Below are positions 1 through 11,073 of a DNA stretch of 64,000 nucleotides, in pieces (position 1 is the first letter of the stretch; the number at the start of each line of letters is the position of its first letter). Below the pieces are notes generated by a model. It was not told the DNA's origin. It ran no database searches and saw only the letters and a program-made list of their open reading frames with translations. The stretch is from Dryocosmus kuriphilus. Taxonomy: Eukaryota > Arthropoda > Insecta > Hymenoptera > Cynipidae. A program made the translations under genes and the position numbers. The stretch covers positions 25,804,376-25,868,375 of the forward strand of contig CM076195.1 of the NCBI GenBank assembly GCA_038277395.1. Direction: 5' to 3'.

Positions 1-439
1 AAAAACCGGTTGTCATAACCGGTTAATCGGAAAAACCGCCCAGCTCTAGTTGTAGATATCAAGAGAATGTGTGAAATATAAGTTATACAATTGCGAGATT
101 ACTTTAACAACAAACGAGACAGTGCACTTTACAATACTATCTGTGAAATGGATCTCGATTACACGCCCCTGAACTTGCCCTCAGAGGAAACCTTAAATAC
201 CAGTTTAGAACCCATGGAGGAACTAGAGACGCAATAGAGACCAAAAGCGTCCTGTTTCCAGAAACGGAGGGATTCGTAATTGCACCGACGCAATGACTTA
301 GCGGGCATTGTACATTAATAGCTATCCTTAGACCTGGGATTCCTAAATAAATGGATGTCTTTCTATCGATACATTCCAGTGCCCGTTTTAGAAAACGAGG
401 TTTACATCTTATACTAGGATGTATCTATCTAGACGGATC

Positions 440-792
440 ACTATATCCGAGTCAACGGACCCGACATCGTGATGCGAGAGAAAAACGGAGGCAAGGTCTA
501 CATCATTGACATTGCTTGTTCACTTAACCGGAATTTGCAAGCAACCTGTTCAACCAAGACCCATGAGTATGTCAAACTAAGGCATGAGGTGAAGACAATA
601 TGGAGAAATGTGAAACAAGTATCCATTCGTCCTATTGTGATTTGGGCTACAGGCAATGTGCATGTAAGATGCGTTAAACATCTGGATCAACTGGGAGTCA
701 GTAGGGTACTGGCAGCAGCTCAGAAAGCTGTTTTATTAAACACCAGTCGCATTGTAAGAAACTTCCTAGACCGTCAGGAAGTATGCGACTGA
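440..792 (+). pseudogene. R2-like LINE, 3' end of the polymerase ORF
   Basis: This is the C-terminal end of a non-LTR retrotransposon polyprotein of the R2-like type (reverse transcriptase with a restriction-like endonuclease). The readable frame has a PDIV motif, then IIDIA, then PIVIWATG, then QKAVLLNTSRIVRNFL. That order is typical of the region downstream of the reverse transcriptase in these elements. A homologous block is readable on the minus strand at 3950-4140 (TLQPIIIFFTG, then QKAMLFNT), which supports real coding ancestry. No reverse transcriptase core is visible upstream, so the copy is 5'-truncated or decayed. Bases 1-440 and 793-1079 show no intact frame and probably hold its degenerate remainder and 3' UTR. 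The family name is from recall, not from a search. Confidence 0.7.
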
Positions 793-1079
793 AATCCTAT
801 GGAGTAACAGATGTTAGGTCAAAAAAGCATCCAGAGGCGATTAATATCACCTCCAACGCTCTCAACCACTGCGTAACAGCAGCAGTATAGGACAAACTCC
901 AAACTACACCATACATCAAATTTTGTGCTTACTACAACGTCGTCGCAAAATATTTCATACATCGTATTGAATACTTGACATCTTAGCACATCAGGAACTT
1001 GACTTAGTCTGTCGCTGATGACGGAAAACCCGGGATCACTCGAGTTAAAGCTTAAATGAAAACTATAATAATGGATGGA

Positions 1080-1800
1080 GCCTGTGGACAGGCCACTGGG
1101 CGCGTCTTCGAGTTGCGTTTGGAGGGCACCTGTACCAAGGGTTTCTGATGAATGTGGTTACAAAGTTAAATAAGCAGTCATGGACAATGGTCTAGGGATG
1201 ATTCCAAAGGAAAACCCTCCAAGCCGTGGGCGTGAACTGCCGTTCTCATGGCTGCGTGGAACCAAGAGTATGGTATCGTAAATGGTGCCTTTAGGATACC
1301 AGGTCGCCTCTTAGAATATATAGATCTTGCCCTTGCATAGTGAAGCGATGATCACTACCCGAAGATCGTCAGGTCCCCCCTTATTACACCGCTGGGGGTG
1401 TAAGCACTCGGTCTGAGAAAGGGTAAGTTGCATAATGGACAGGCAATTCGGACAGCTCACCCCAAAAAAAATTGTGTCCAGCCACAACACCCGCAAGAGG
1501 CGGCAGGTGCCAGATCATCAGGCACAACTCTTGATGGTGCTTCGGACGACAATGAACGTCTAACTGCGTCAGCAGAATTGCCGCTGCAGCGCACCAATTT
1601 TTTAATCTCATCATGTTGAGTACTTGATGCGCTGCCAATTTGAGAACGAGTTGGTTGCGACCACTAATCCACAGGACGGGATGATCTTTCGCCGACAATT
1701 TGCGGCGAAATTCCCAGAATTGAAGACAGTTCTTTAAATCTACTAAGCACTTGCGACGTTCGCGACCGTGTTTAGTAGCGAAGTACCGGGTCATGAGTAC
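1080..1800 (+). pseudogene. R2-like LINE, 5' part, second partial copy
   Basis: This block matches the minus-strand stretch at about 5870-6560, in reverse. Shared items include the sequence around GGGCGCGTC near 1100, a peptide HNGQ followed by NCVQPQHPQEAAG at 1428-1500 (HNGQ and NSVQPEHQQETAG in the other copy), and an LRRQFENELG-like stretch near 1640. It therefore represents the N-terminal region of the same LINE family, placed after the 3' end of another copy rather than before it. Stops and frameshifts break the frame throughout. The minus-strand open frame at 1384-1794 is a shadow. No function remains. Confidence 0.6.
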
Positions 1801-1839
1801 CTGTGGAAGGAGTTGGACGAAATAATAATAATAATAATA

Positions 1840-1929
1840 GCTTGGTTGCTCAGGTGGTTAAGCGTTCAGACCCTCTACTAGAGGTCCGGGGTTCGATCAC
1901 TGGGCTGGTACCTCTGGAAATTTTTCTAT
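1840..1929 (+). mobile_element. tRNA-derived SINE head
   Basis: A tRNA-like RNA polymerase III promoter is visible: an A-box-like TGGTTAAGCG at 1855-1864 and a B-box-like GGTTCGATCAC at 1890-1900. It is followed by CTCTGGAAATTTTTCTATGT, which also follows the head of the minus-strand copy near 6910. The body of the SINE is missing here: after position 1929 the sequence becomes a different repeat that recurs near 32 kb. A run of AAT repeats precedes the head. It is not a functional tRNA gene because no cloverleaf acceptor stem can be formed. Confidence 0.7.
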
Positions 1930-3165
1930 GTACTGTAACGTGGCAGTTTCGACTGCACGTTACATGCTTATATCTGTACCTTTATTATTTGTAAAAAGCT
2001 CCTCTTCTCTTCGCGGAGGCCCTCGCGATATCAAAAGTCCAGACAGAAGTCAATCATTTTTAAGAACTCTGTCGGTTATTCTTTTCTGTATCTGATCATC
2101 ACATATAATCGGTGAAATTCCTATGGATCAAATTATGAGTCTCAAGTAGTAGTCTGATGTTTTTGTTTCGCTTCTTCGTTTTATCATGGATCGAGACACC
2201 GGGGACGAATGTTAGAGGTTAGAATACAACGTGAGGACGTCGTCACCTTCATTTGAATGGAACGAAGGCCAGGCCCTATCCCACGTATCTGAACGGTCAG
2301 GGGCGCAGAAAGCTGCTGCACAACGTGGGCAAAGTTTGGATGAGATTCCCATTTTTGAATCGCCTGCGACCGTGAAGTGCTCGGCGATAGTGGCAGTGGC
2401 GATCTGTCTCGGTCGCCGAGGTGACGACTTCTCTCAAGTTACCATCTGGCCCCGGCAAGCAAAAACTACGTGATCCAACGAGGCGCACCGATGGATTCGC
2501 ACCAGGACGGAAGTAAACGCTTTGCACACGTAGCTGGAGTCATCGACAGCGAAACACGGAGGCGTTACTTCTGTCTGAACAAGCGTTCAACAACGACGTG
2601 CCGTCGTTTCCCAACCATCATCGTATTGTTTGGTTTTACCGCCGTACGGCTTGATAATTTTTCTTCTTAAATTTGTGTCTGTAACTTCAATCTACTACCG
2701 AAGAGTAGTGTGCAAGGTAAGACGGCCACGCTTTTTATGTGTAAAAGTAGAAGGAGAGCGTTCGGTGGGTATTTTTTCCCGACACTCTTTATCTTGATTT
2801 TCGGTCATTCCAGAGCGGACTCGCCAATCTAATTTTGTAAATGATTTATTGTAATTGCAGAGTTTACCTGTCTTTGTTTTGTTTTGATGACTCTTGGTTT
2901 GTTCTACGTACTTTTGATTTTAATTCTTTTTTAATAATATACCAGTTATTAAATGAAATTGTCGATGTCTCTTATTTATTTCTTAATTAGTCAAACCTGT
3001 CTCTCTCTTTGCATGTACAGTATTCCTTTATTAATTTTCACTCACACCACTCTGCGAAGTTCGGAATTAAGACGGAATTTATAGTGAAGCTTAAAATGTC
3101 TAAATTTAATGGCTTTCACTAAAATAATTGAGAAACACCATTAAAGTACTTTTACTGAGGTTCGA
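1930..3165 (+). repeat. Dispersed 1.3-kb repeat, copy 1
   Basis: The whole block is homologous, in reverse orientation, to 30785-32077. Shared landmarks are TGTAACGTGGCAGTTTCG at the start, CTCCTCTTCTC near 2005, a match around GTGGCAGTGGCGA near 2391, GGTAAGACGGCC near 2717 and an AACACCATTAAAG end near 3140. The two copies are clearly diverged, so this is an older dispersed family. No long frame is shared. Both copies retain a possible GT...AG intron (here 2717-2813). The second copy is bounded by a target-site duplication; this one is not obviously so, and it is preceded by a truncated SINE head. The class of element is unknown. Confidence 0.65.
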
Positions 3166-3174
3166 GTGATTTCG

Positions 3175-3440
3175 GATTCCACCTTAAGCTGTAGGTCCCC
3201 CAATCATGCACTTGGCTGTAATCCAGCTCGTGGATAATGGAGTAAAAATTATACCAGACTTCTTAATATGTCAAATATGCATATCACTCTCATAAGATCA
3301 CTTGATTGCATTACAAAAATGCGTCCGTGACTGATAATACAAACCGGGAGAGCTCCGTGCAAAATATGCAGTTTGGTACAAAAATCCAACTAAGAAAATG
3401 CCTTCGACATATTGGGCAAATACCATCTTAAGTCGGGGAT
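3175..3440 (+). mobile_element. SINE body, headless copy
   Basis: The sequence from TAAGCTGTAGGTCCCCC to the AT-rich tail matches the copy at 3470-3725 and, in reverse, the fuller copy at 6597-6992. Shared words include ATCATGCACTTGGCTG and ATGCGTCCGTGACTGATA. The tRNA-like head is absent. The tail ends in an AAT-rich tract directly before the next copy. Confidence 0.65.
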
Positions 3441-3469
3441 ACAATTTTTATATTAATAATAATAACAAG

Positions 3470-3725
3470 TTAGAGATCCGGGGTTCGATCCCTGAGCACT
3501 TGGTTATCCAGCCCGGGGATGATGGGGTAAAAATTATACCAGACTTTCCAGTATGTTAAATATGCATATCACTCTCATCAGATAACTTGATTGCATTACA
3601 AAAATTCGTCCGTGACTGATAATATAAACTAGAAGACCCCCGTGCAGAATATTTAGTTTGGTACCAAAATCCAACTAAGAAAATGGATTCGACATATCAC
3701 GCAAATAACATCTTCAGTCTGAGAT
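3470..3725 (+). mobile_element. SINE copy with partial head
   Basis: This copy begins inside the tRNA-like head, at the B box (GGGGTTCGATCCCTGAG), and runs through the same body as its neighbour, including TTCGTCCGTGACTGATAATA. The two copies lie in tandem, same orientation, separated only by an AAT-rich tail. An A-rich stretch with no coding signal follows to about 3900. Confidence 0.65.
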
Positions 3726-3899
3726 ATAATTTTTTTATTTTATGTTTTAATTTTTTGTAATAAAAATAGCAACAACAAAAATAATAACTATTTAAAATGA
3801 AATAAAGCAAACAATAGTTAAAATAAGCAGTAATTAAAATGAAAAACGGTAGTAAAAGTAAACGTTAAAAGTAAAAGTAAAATTAAAATTTCACACATT

Positions 3900-6560
3900 T
3901 TCCATATATGCGGGATGGCCTCGACGAAAGAGATCCGCTGCTATCACTTTCAGTGCCCAGAAAACTCCGGACGATGCGTCAGGTGTTGAAAAGCATCGCC
4001 TTCTGTATAAGGTTTAAAAATTACCCAGCTCCTAGGTTTTTCAAGTGCTGGATGCACATCGCATGGCCGTGCCCTGTGAAGAAGATTATGATCGGTTGGA
4101 GGGTCACCTTCTTCACCCTCGACACAGCTATGATTTCGCATATTTCCTTATCTTCTCAAGAAAAAAGAAGCTGAATGTTTTTAAGGGAACACTAATGTTA
4201 ATCATTCTGATATAGTCATCGCACTTGTTTCAAGACTAAACAGAACCACAATGAACTGAAACAGTCGCACTAGAAGATGCCCCGTTTAATTCAAAAGCAC
4301 TAAATACCCCTCGTGGCTTGACGACTAAAACACCTGATTCGTGTGTGTCATGTGCTCATTGTGTGATACAAAAGTTGAATCATGCGTGAACAGATCTTAT
4401 ATAACTTGAGGACTTCAGTAAATAGTCGCGGGGCACCTAGGGAAAAGCTTGTTTATACTAAATATAGACTATGTGCAGATTACGTTGATTATGTTTCGCA
4501 CGTAGCACGGCCGCAGTATCAATTGTGACTAAGTCCTTGTAACCAGGAACCTCGAGAGCAATCCTTCTGTTCTTCTGTTAGGACTTTGTTCTTCGCACAG
4601 TGTTTGTAGATGCCATTGAAAGAAAAGGCCATGAGACACTTGTAGAGTGTGAAAAGGTAGGCGGTTGGTCAGTAGTCCCTAGGACTATTAAGATCTTTTG
4701 TTTTTAGGTATCATATACGTGACTCCCTCTCTCATGTAGGAGGGCATAAGTTCCGGATTACTGAGATGTTATCTATCACTAGATACTTGTACCAGAAGCT
4801 GTACACACCGTCAGGACCTGGTGCTTTCCAATACTTAGCCCTTCTTAGGATGCAAGTGACCTCAGGAGCTATGATAAATAGATTATCCATCACAGACAGT
4901 TCTGAGACTCTTTCCAGATTTCCAGATTACTTAACACATGATTACCCCAAATACCTGACCATATCCAGTCATCTTCTCAGGACTACGTGGTTCATTGACA
5001 TTATTGTTTTTCCCCTCAGAAAGTTTACGGTAGAACCTCTTTTCGTTTTCTGAAAAGGTCCTGTTGTCGTTCCCTCTCGCGTTAGACCTCTTGAAGTGGC
5101 GCACACGCGCTGACAGGACCATGAGCCTCTGTCTAAGGTAGTCCATCACTCGTTTTTGGCTCTTATTTTACTGACCTTGCTTTGAAACCTAAACTTCCAT
5201 GGAGGGTCTGATGTGTTATTTCCCCGAGGCTTGAATTTGTTGTTCATGATCATGGCACACGCCGACCACAGTGCAATATTCAAGAGCCTGTAACTGCTGC
5301 AAGTTCATGTGTTGACGCAGGAGCAAAGCACCCTAAAAGACGCAAGCTCTGCTAATTAAGATCTTCAGTGGGGTCCACAGGAGCGTGGTCCGGCGGATGT
5401 AGCCCCGGGGACTGTAGACTAACTGACAATCTTCCTTCTACACATCCTCGGACCCAGCCTCTAATAGGTTATAGCGTCTCGTGTCTCAGGCAGAATTTCC
5501 TCCATGACCTCCGTGGGGTCCATTGCGGGAAGTGCTATTTGTTGTTACACCTGCCTCTTGATGCTTTTTATTCTCGATCGCGGAGAGAAGCTTACGGCGC
5601 TCACTCGAGCAAAACTGGTCAGCTAGATGTTGTGGGGCCACCCTTGAAACCAGTTCGAAATAAAGGTCTATAAAGAGACGATGTTATTCGTTTGTCAGAG
5701 ACCCCCTCCCTGCAAAGGTTAAAATTTTCATTCGACCACATCGCTATGCATGGTTTTCCATGTAATTCGCTTTCTGGTATGTATACGTACCTATTGTTGG
5801 TGGAGTGCGGTCTCAACTTTGGATCTAATTCAGCTGATGGTTTTTTTCGTGGGAGTAGATTCTCTTGATTAAAACATGTATATTTTTATGCACCCAACTC
5901 GTTCTCAAATTGGCGGCGCAGCAAGTACTTATCGTGGTGATGTTGAAAATTGGTGCTCTGCTTCGTCAATTCTGCTAAAGTGGTCGGACGTTCATTGCCG
6001 TCCTTAACATCATCAGGAGTTGTGCCTGATGGCCCGGCGTGGAACCTGCCGTCTCTTGCTGATGTTCTGGTTGGACAGAATTTTCTTCGGGTGACCTGAT
6101 CCGAGTTTCCTGTCCATTGTGCAACTCGCCGTTGTAAGCCTGAATGCTGTCACCCTCAGCGGCGTTACCAGGTAGGAGAGGCCGATTTTCGGGTAACGAC
6201 AAACACTTTACGGAATATCTCAAATTTTTCATTGATGGTTTTATAAGCTAGGGAAAGGGTGGTCCGTCCTTGCAAAGCCTTGCATACGAGGGTCGGGTCT
6301 GCATACTCAAGGAGGCTACCTGGTATCCTAGAGACACCATTTGAGACACCGCTATCCTGGTGACACATGCAGCCCTGTGCACTATAGTTCAACCCCATGA
6401 CTTGGGGATTTTTCCTTTGGGACCGTCCCTGGACCATTGTCCGTGATTGTTTTTTTTATCTTCGTAACCATATTCAGCCGAAACCCTTAGTAGTACAGGG
6501 ATCCTCTATTTGCAACCCGTGGACGCGCCCATTTGTCCAGTCAAAGGCCACATCCGAATA
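3900..6560 (-). pseudogene. R2-like LINE, degenerate long copy
   Basis: Reading the minus strand from about 6560 downward gives the domain order of an R2-like polyprotein. The N-terminal block (peptide with LHNGQ, then NSVQPEHQQETAG) lies at 5975-6160. A basic linker with NRTFSENEKRFYRKL lies at 4931-5149. A PSGPDGVYSFWYKY stretch follows near 4800, then a reverse-transcriptase-like segment with YKCLMAFS and KDCSRGSW near 4500-4650, and finally the C-terminal block with TLQPIIIFFTGHGH and QKAMLFNT at 3950-4140. In-frame stops and shifts occur in every segment. Homologous pieces lie on the plus strand at 440-792 and 1080-1800. The element is dead, and assignment to R2-like LINEs is from motif recall. 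Confidence 0.65.
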
Positions 6561-6596
6561 AACTCGGATGCTGAGATACATTTAGATTATTATTAT

Positions 6597-6992
6597 CATA
6601 TTGAAAAAATGAGAAAACTCATTCATCTCTAAAGCTTAAGATGGTTAGAGTCCAATATTTTGAAGGCATTTTTGTTAGAGGTGGTTAGAATATCCTACAC
6701 GGGGCTGTCCCGGTTTATATCATCAGTCACGGACGCATTTTTGTAATGCAGTCAAGTAGTCTGAAGAGAGTAGTATGCCTAATTTAAAAAATTGGGCAAC
6801 CTGCTTTTTTACTCCACCATCCACGGACTGGTTGCAGCCAAGTGCATGATGGGGGGACCCACAGCTTAAGATGATATCTGAACCACCAGAACATTGATAA
6901 AAGTATATAGAAAAATTTCCAGAGGTACCGGCTCAGGAATCGAACCCTGGACCTTTAACGTGTAGTCCGAGCGCCTAACCGCCTGTGCTACT
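6597..6992 (-). mobile_element. tRNA-derived SINE, near-complete copy
   Basis: On the minus strand this has an A-box-like GCGGTTAGGCGC, a B-box-like GGTTCGATTCC, the shared CTCTGGAAATTTTTCTATAT, then the body with CATCATGCACTTGGCTGC and ATGCGTCCGTGACTGATGAT. It is the most complete of four copies in the window and defines head, body and AT-rich tail. RNA polymerase III transcription and LINE-dependent retrotransposition are inferred from the class, not shown. Confidence 0.75.
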
Positions 6993-7299
6993 AATATAAA
7001 GAAAAGCTTAAAAAATATGTTTTCCTAATACCCCCAACCCTATAAATTCCAAACTCCATGCATTCAAAATATGGGCTGCGCTGGCCCTGCTAAGTTGTTA
7101 TTGTTATTTGTGAAATATCGTGATAAATCAGACGGATTTGTGAAGGAAATTTTTATATTATACGGTTTGAGAAGTCCCGTAATTTTTTGTAACTCTTATG
7201 CGTAAGGCAGGGACAGAAAATTTGTAATTTGCTAGTTACTTTCTGTAACGTTATCTGCTTGTTCACCTATGTGCTGCAGTTCGTTTTCCGGTGGCGGTG

Positions 7300-7640
7300 G
7301 GGAGTCCTACAAAGGGGGGTTACCCCCTCCGCCTTCAATAACTATGTTTCAGTTCTTTTGCTGGAATTGTTAGCTGAATTTATTACCCTGCCTATCGAAT
7401 TATTGACAACACCTCTTTTGTATCTATTCGATTGATGGAAGTCAAAGTCGAGATACCTGCCGGACCAGGTTGGTTTCTGGTACCAGTTTGGTTTTAACTT
7501 GTCTTTTTTGCGATGAATGCAAACGTCCAAGAAAGCGATTTTATTATTCTGCTTTATTTCGTGTGAGAATTTCAATTTACTGAATTTGTTACTAAAATTT
7601 AGCAAAACATTATTTAAATCTTTTTTAATTACAGCTGTGA
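7300..7640 (-). pseudogene. Penelope-like element fragment
   Basis: On the minus strand the frame reads LKFSHEIKQNNKIAFLDVCI, then NWYQKPTWSGRYLDF, then HQSNRYKRGVVNNSIGR. This series (IPFLDV, a WYRKPTWSGRYL-like motif, HKRAVV) is the well-known region following the reverse transcriptase core in Penelope-like retroelements. Only about 100 residues remain; the catalytic core and the GIY-YIG endonuclease are absent. The frame ends in a stop after KRTET and the sequence then loses similarity. The plus-strand frame over the same bases is a shadow. Confidence 0.8.
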
Positions 7641-8002
7641 GTATATTTGTAAAAAATTAAAAAATTAAACATATCCGCGTTCAAAATAGTTTAATCATAA
7701 AATTTAAAACAAAACATTTCAGTACGTTTCAAAATAATTAAGCAGAAAACAATCTGAAACTAATGTAAGTCCTCGGATTTCGGATGCTGCATGAGACCAC
7801 CATGTCAGCCCTGGGGAAAAAATTGATGTTCCATTTAAATGCCTCATGGCGTAGAATAGCCGGTTTTCAGTTAGTTTTCTTCTACATGGCACACAGAACA
7901 CAAGTAATTTTTAGTGAGATGCGCTAATCATACAAAACAAATAAAAACAATTAAGGAAAGAAAAAAGTAGATGGTCAACAATTAAGAAAAAAAAAAGTAG
8001 AT
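7641..8002. other. No gene seen
   Basis: AT-rich sequence with A-rich runs. Around 7960-8010 a short GTAGATGGTC word is repeated twice. I see no coding frame with family resemblance. Confidence 0.5.
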
Positions 8003-8375
8003 GGTCGCGGGACCGCCGATAGAAGCTCTGCTTCTTTCGCATAATCGAATGACGTATAAAAAGAAAAAAAAATATAATTAATATGAACTTAAGAGCGAAG
8101 CTCAAAAGTGATTGTTATTGAATTTTTATTTATTAGAAGAATAGATTCATAATGAATTCATATATAAGCTACGTCGGTTTCACTAAAAATCAATAATAAT
8201 TGAATATATGGAAATATATGGAATTCACTTTCAGACGAATCACTCTCAGAACTATCCACGGTAATTATACTTATGTTTGATCACATTGTAAGTATACTTA
8301 TAAAAATTATAAGAAATAAGAAACATACCCTCTATAGAAAGAGAAAGTTTAAGAGTGTGGGGGGGGGGGTGGGGT

Positions 8376-8452
<77 letters not shown>

Positions 8453-8610
8453 GAGATAGAGAGCTGCCTCAGGTCAAGCGCCGTAGTGAAGGGGGTTAAC
8501 GCCACACTGTATATACCGGTCGTTACAGTTTTCCCAGTTAGGTTCCCTTCGCAGGCCTGGGATAAGAAGCATAGCTTCAAAAAACTGTTAAAAAAATTTT
8601 TGTATGATAT
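8003..8610 (+). repeat. Dispersed repeat with hairpin-like ends, copy A
   Basis: The left end carries CGATAGAAGCTCTGCTTCTT and the right end AGAAGCATAGCTTCAAAAAA. Both contain a GAAGC...GCTTC hairpin. The same two ends occur, same order, at 63395-63828, so these are two copies of one short element family of different lengths. The interior here contains the long poly-G tract. Class unknown. Confidence 0.45.
8358..8452 (+). repeat. Poly-G tract
   Basis: Ninety-five bases that are G except for a few T interruptions near the left side. It generates spurious poly-glycine and poly-proline frames on the two strands. Such a tract may be biological or partly an assembly artefact. Confidence 0.9.
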
Positions 8611-10932
8611 TATTTTTGTATGATTTTATAGTGATGCCTCTCGAGACGAGGCACACCGAGCCCTCCTCACTTTCATTTCGGTTTCGCCTCGGTCCCGCCT
8701 CGTTTTCCCTTCGCCTTTCATCTGTCTGCCTCATCCTGTTTTGTCTCATTTCGTGTTGTCCTTTCTCAGTCTCGTCTCAGTTTTTTCAGTGATTCGTGCC
8801 AGATGTGCACGCACAGTGGAGCGGAGAGCTCGCAAGAGCGTTCTTCTGTCAATATGAGGCGCTATTGCTAATTTTCGTTCTATAATAAAGAGTTAAAGTC
8901 GAAATATTAACGCGTATTGTACTTGTTTGTCCATGACTGATTAATTTGATATCAAAGACGACTATGTTTCGATTTTTGTAAAGATTCAACTTCACTCTTT
9001 TAATATCTTTTTTTCGTATCCAATATTTATTTTTCCAATTATAAAAATAAAATATATGAATCAGAGAGGTAGAAAAGGTAAGTATGTATGTTTGCGATTC
9101 ATTTGGAGTTTTCTCAATTTAATGCTAATTTAATTTTTAAGAAATTGCAAAATTTCGTTGTTAAAAAAAAACAAATAAAAACTTAAGAAATATGCAGTTT
9201 ATCAAAAGCAGCCTTAAAATGTCTGCTAAACGTCGGCGGAAATTTTGAACGAACAAGAAATGAGGAAATGATAAAAAGGGTAAACAAATGAAACATTCTG
9301 TAAATGCAAGTTGTAAGAAATTATGTAAATAATTAAAAAATGAAATTTTTATTGTTACAACTAATTATAAGATAGTTTTTATTGAAATTAATACGTGCAT
9401 ACGTAAGGTATGGAATAAATTCTATATTAACCATTTGCTCGGCCATGTGTTTTTTTATATATAACATTAAATTAATGATTCTCGAATTAATGATTCTTAA
9501 AGAAATATGAAATAAAAAATAGCATTTGGCTAAAGGATTTTGACAAAGTTTGTTTCACGAAAAATGTTTTTTTTTTTCGTTTCTACTTGTGATTTCTTAG
9601 TTAGACATGTAAGAGTAATTTCCTTATGAAAAATATTAAAGTAAAAACCTTGTAAAAAACTTCTAACTTGTCACTTAAATTATTAGTATTTTCTATGAAT
9701 TTCAAAAGCACGTATTTTTTGTACAAAAAAAAGTTTTAAAAATATAAAGTATTTATTATTATAAACATTATTCATTTTATTATTACTATTCATCTTCACA
9801 ATAAACAAAACTTTATATATATAATAATGCTAAAACTAGTTTTTATGTAGAAAAGTATTTAATTTTTTGCCTCGAAATTTTATTATTTTACAAGTTAATT
9901 TTCCAGGCAAAAAAAACTCAGGAAAGAAAGTTTATTTAATTTGGTCAAAAATAATTATTAACTTTTTTCTGCATTTTTTATTGGCAGTATTAACTTAGAT
10001 AATAAAAAGGCACCCTTAATTAGAGAAAACTAAATATAATTGTTAAACGTAATTGGTAAGCGCAATTTGTAAACGCTCCGCTCATGTATAGGGACATTCC
10101 ACGTTCAAATTCAGGCTAAGGCAGATTTGTTCTCGTTGTTCAAAATAGTTATTGTATTTTATTATTATAATTATAAAATTTGACTAAGTATAAATGTCTT
10201 TGGTAATTAAAATATCGAGAAGTATTCTTATTAATTCGTAAGAGTTATTAGTTTAAATTTATCAGCAGTGTCAAAAATATTTTTTTTTAAATTCTTGTTT
10301 TAAATTTGTGTTTAAGTATATCATTGATTGCTTTTTACTAACCTTATACAATTTTATAAGAATCTGTAGTCATTTTGATTGGCAACGTTGTACTCGTTTT
10401 AAAAATTGTAGAGATGTAGATGTTTCTTTAGGCAAAGTGCACTTAGAACTGTTAGTTTGGTTGGCTGTTCCACCGCAAGAGAATGAGGAAATAGTGGTAG
10501 ACGTTTTTTTTTTCCTGTAAAGTTCTAATAAAAACTAGAATATAAATGAACGAACGTAGGACTTGTTGGCGACAGAAAAATACCGTTTATAAACGAGGTC
10601 ATAAAGAAAAGATTACACTGCTTAAAGCAGAAAAAATCTGAGAAGTAACATTCAAACACTCTAGTTAACTTCTAACATAGCACATGTACACCTACACAAT
10701 CAAACATCCGACCGTAACACAGCAGGACACAGATACACTAACGCCACACAAGAATCTCCAAAATATGTATCTCTCCCCTATGTACAAGGCTTATCCGAAA
10801 AAATGTCAATGATTCTCAAATCTTTTAACGTAAAGCCTGCCTTCCGTAATTTCAATGATCTAATGCCAATCTTCAAATAAAAAAAAAACACTTCCAAAAA
10901 ATATGTTGTTTACAGCACCCCGTGAATAGACT
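8611..10932. other. No gene seen; CT-rich then AT-rich DNA
   Basis: 8640-8790 is pyrimidine-rich with repeated CTCGTCTC-like words. From 8880 on the DNA is very AT-rich with A and T runs and no conserved frame. A 70-codon frame at 10308-10520 has no family I recognise and no supporting context. Confidence 0.5.
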
Positions 10933-11073
10933 GTGAGGCGGTCTACATTCGTACCACCAAAAGACCCATTGATGTTCGCTAAAATATAGTTATAGTTGTA
11001 AATTATAACTATAAATCATGTTTGGCGAACATCTATGGATCTTTCTTTCGTCTTCTGGGTTTTCTAACCTCAC
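10933..11073. mobile_element. Short inverted-repeat element (MITE-like hairpin)
   Basis: The 141 bases form an imperfect hairpin. GTGAGG at the left end pairs with CCTCAC at the right end, and the inner arms GATGTTCGCTAAA and TTTGGCGAACATC are near-perfect, centred on TAGTTATAGTTGTAAATTAT. No coding capacity. No clear target duplication is visible. Confidence 0.55.

Noticed and set aside
1384..1794. 136-codon minus frame
   Set aside because: The plus strand over the same bases matches another copy of the R2-like LINE, so this is a shadow.
1840..1912. A tRNA gene
   Set aside because: A and B boxes are present but there is no acceptor stem, and the same head is attached to a repeated SINE body elsewhere.
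8273..8623. Poly-glycine and poly-proline frames
   Set aside because: They come only from the poly-G tract.
10308..10520. Possible small gene of 70 codons
   Set aside because: AT-rich, no domain, no splice or promoter context; expected by chance in this much sequence.
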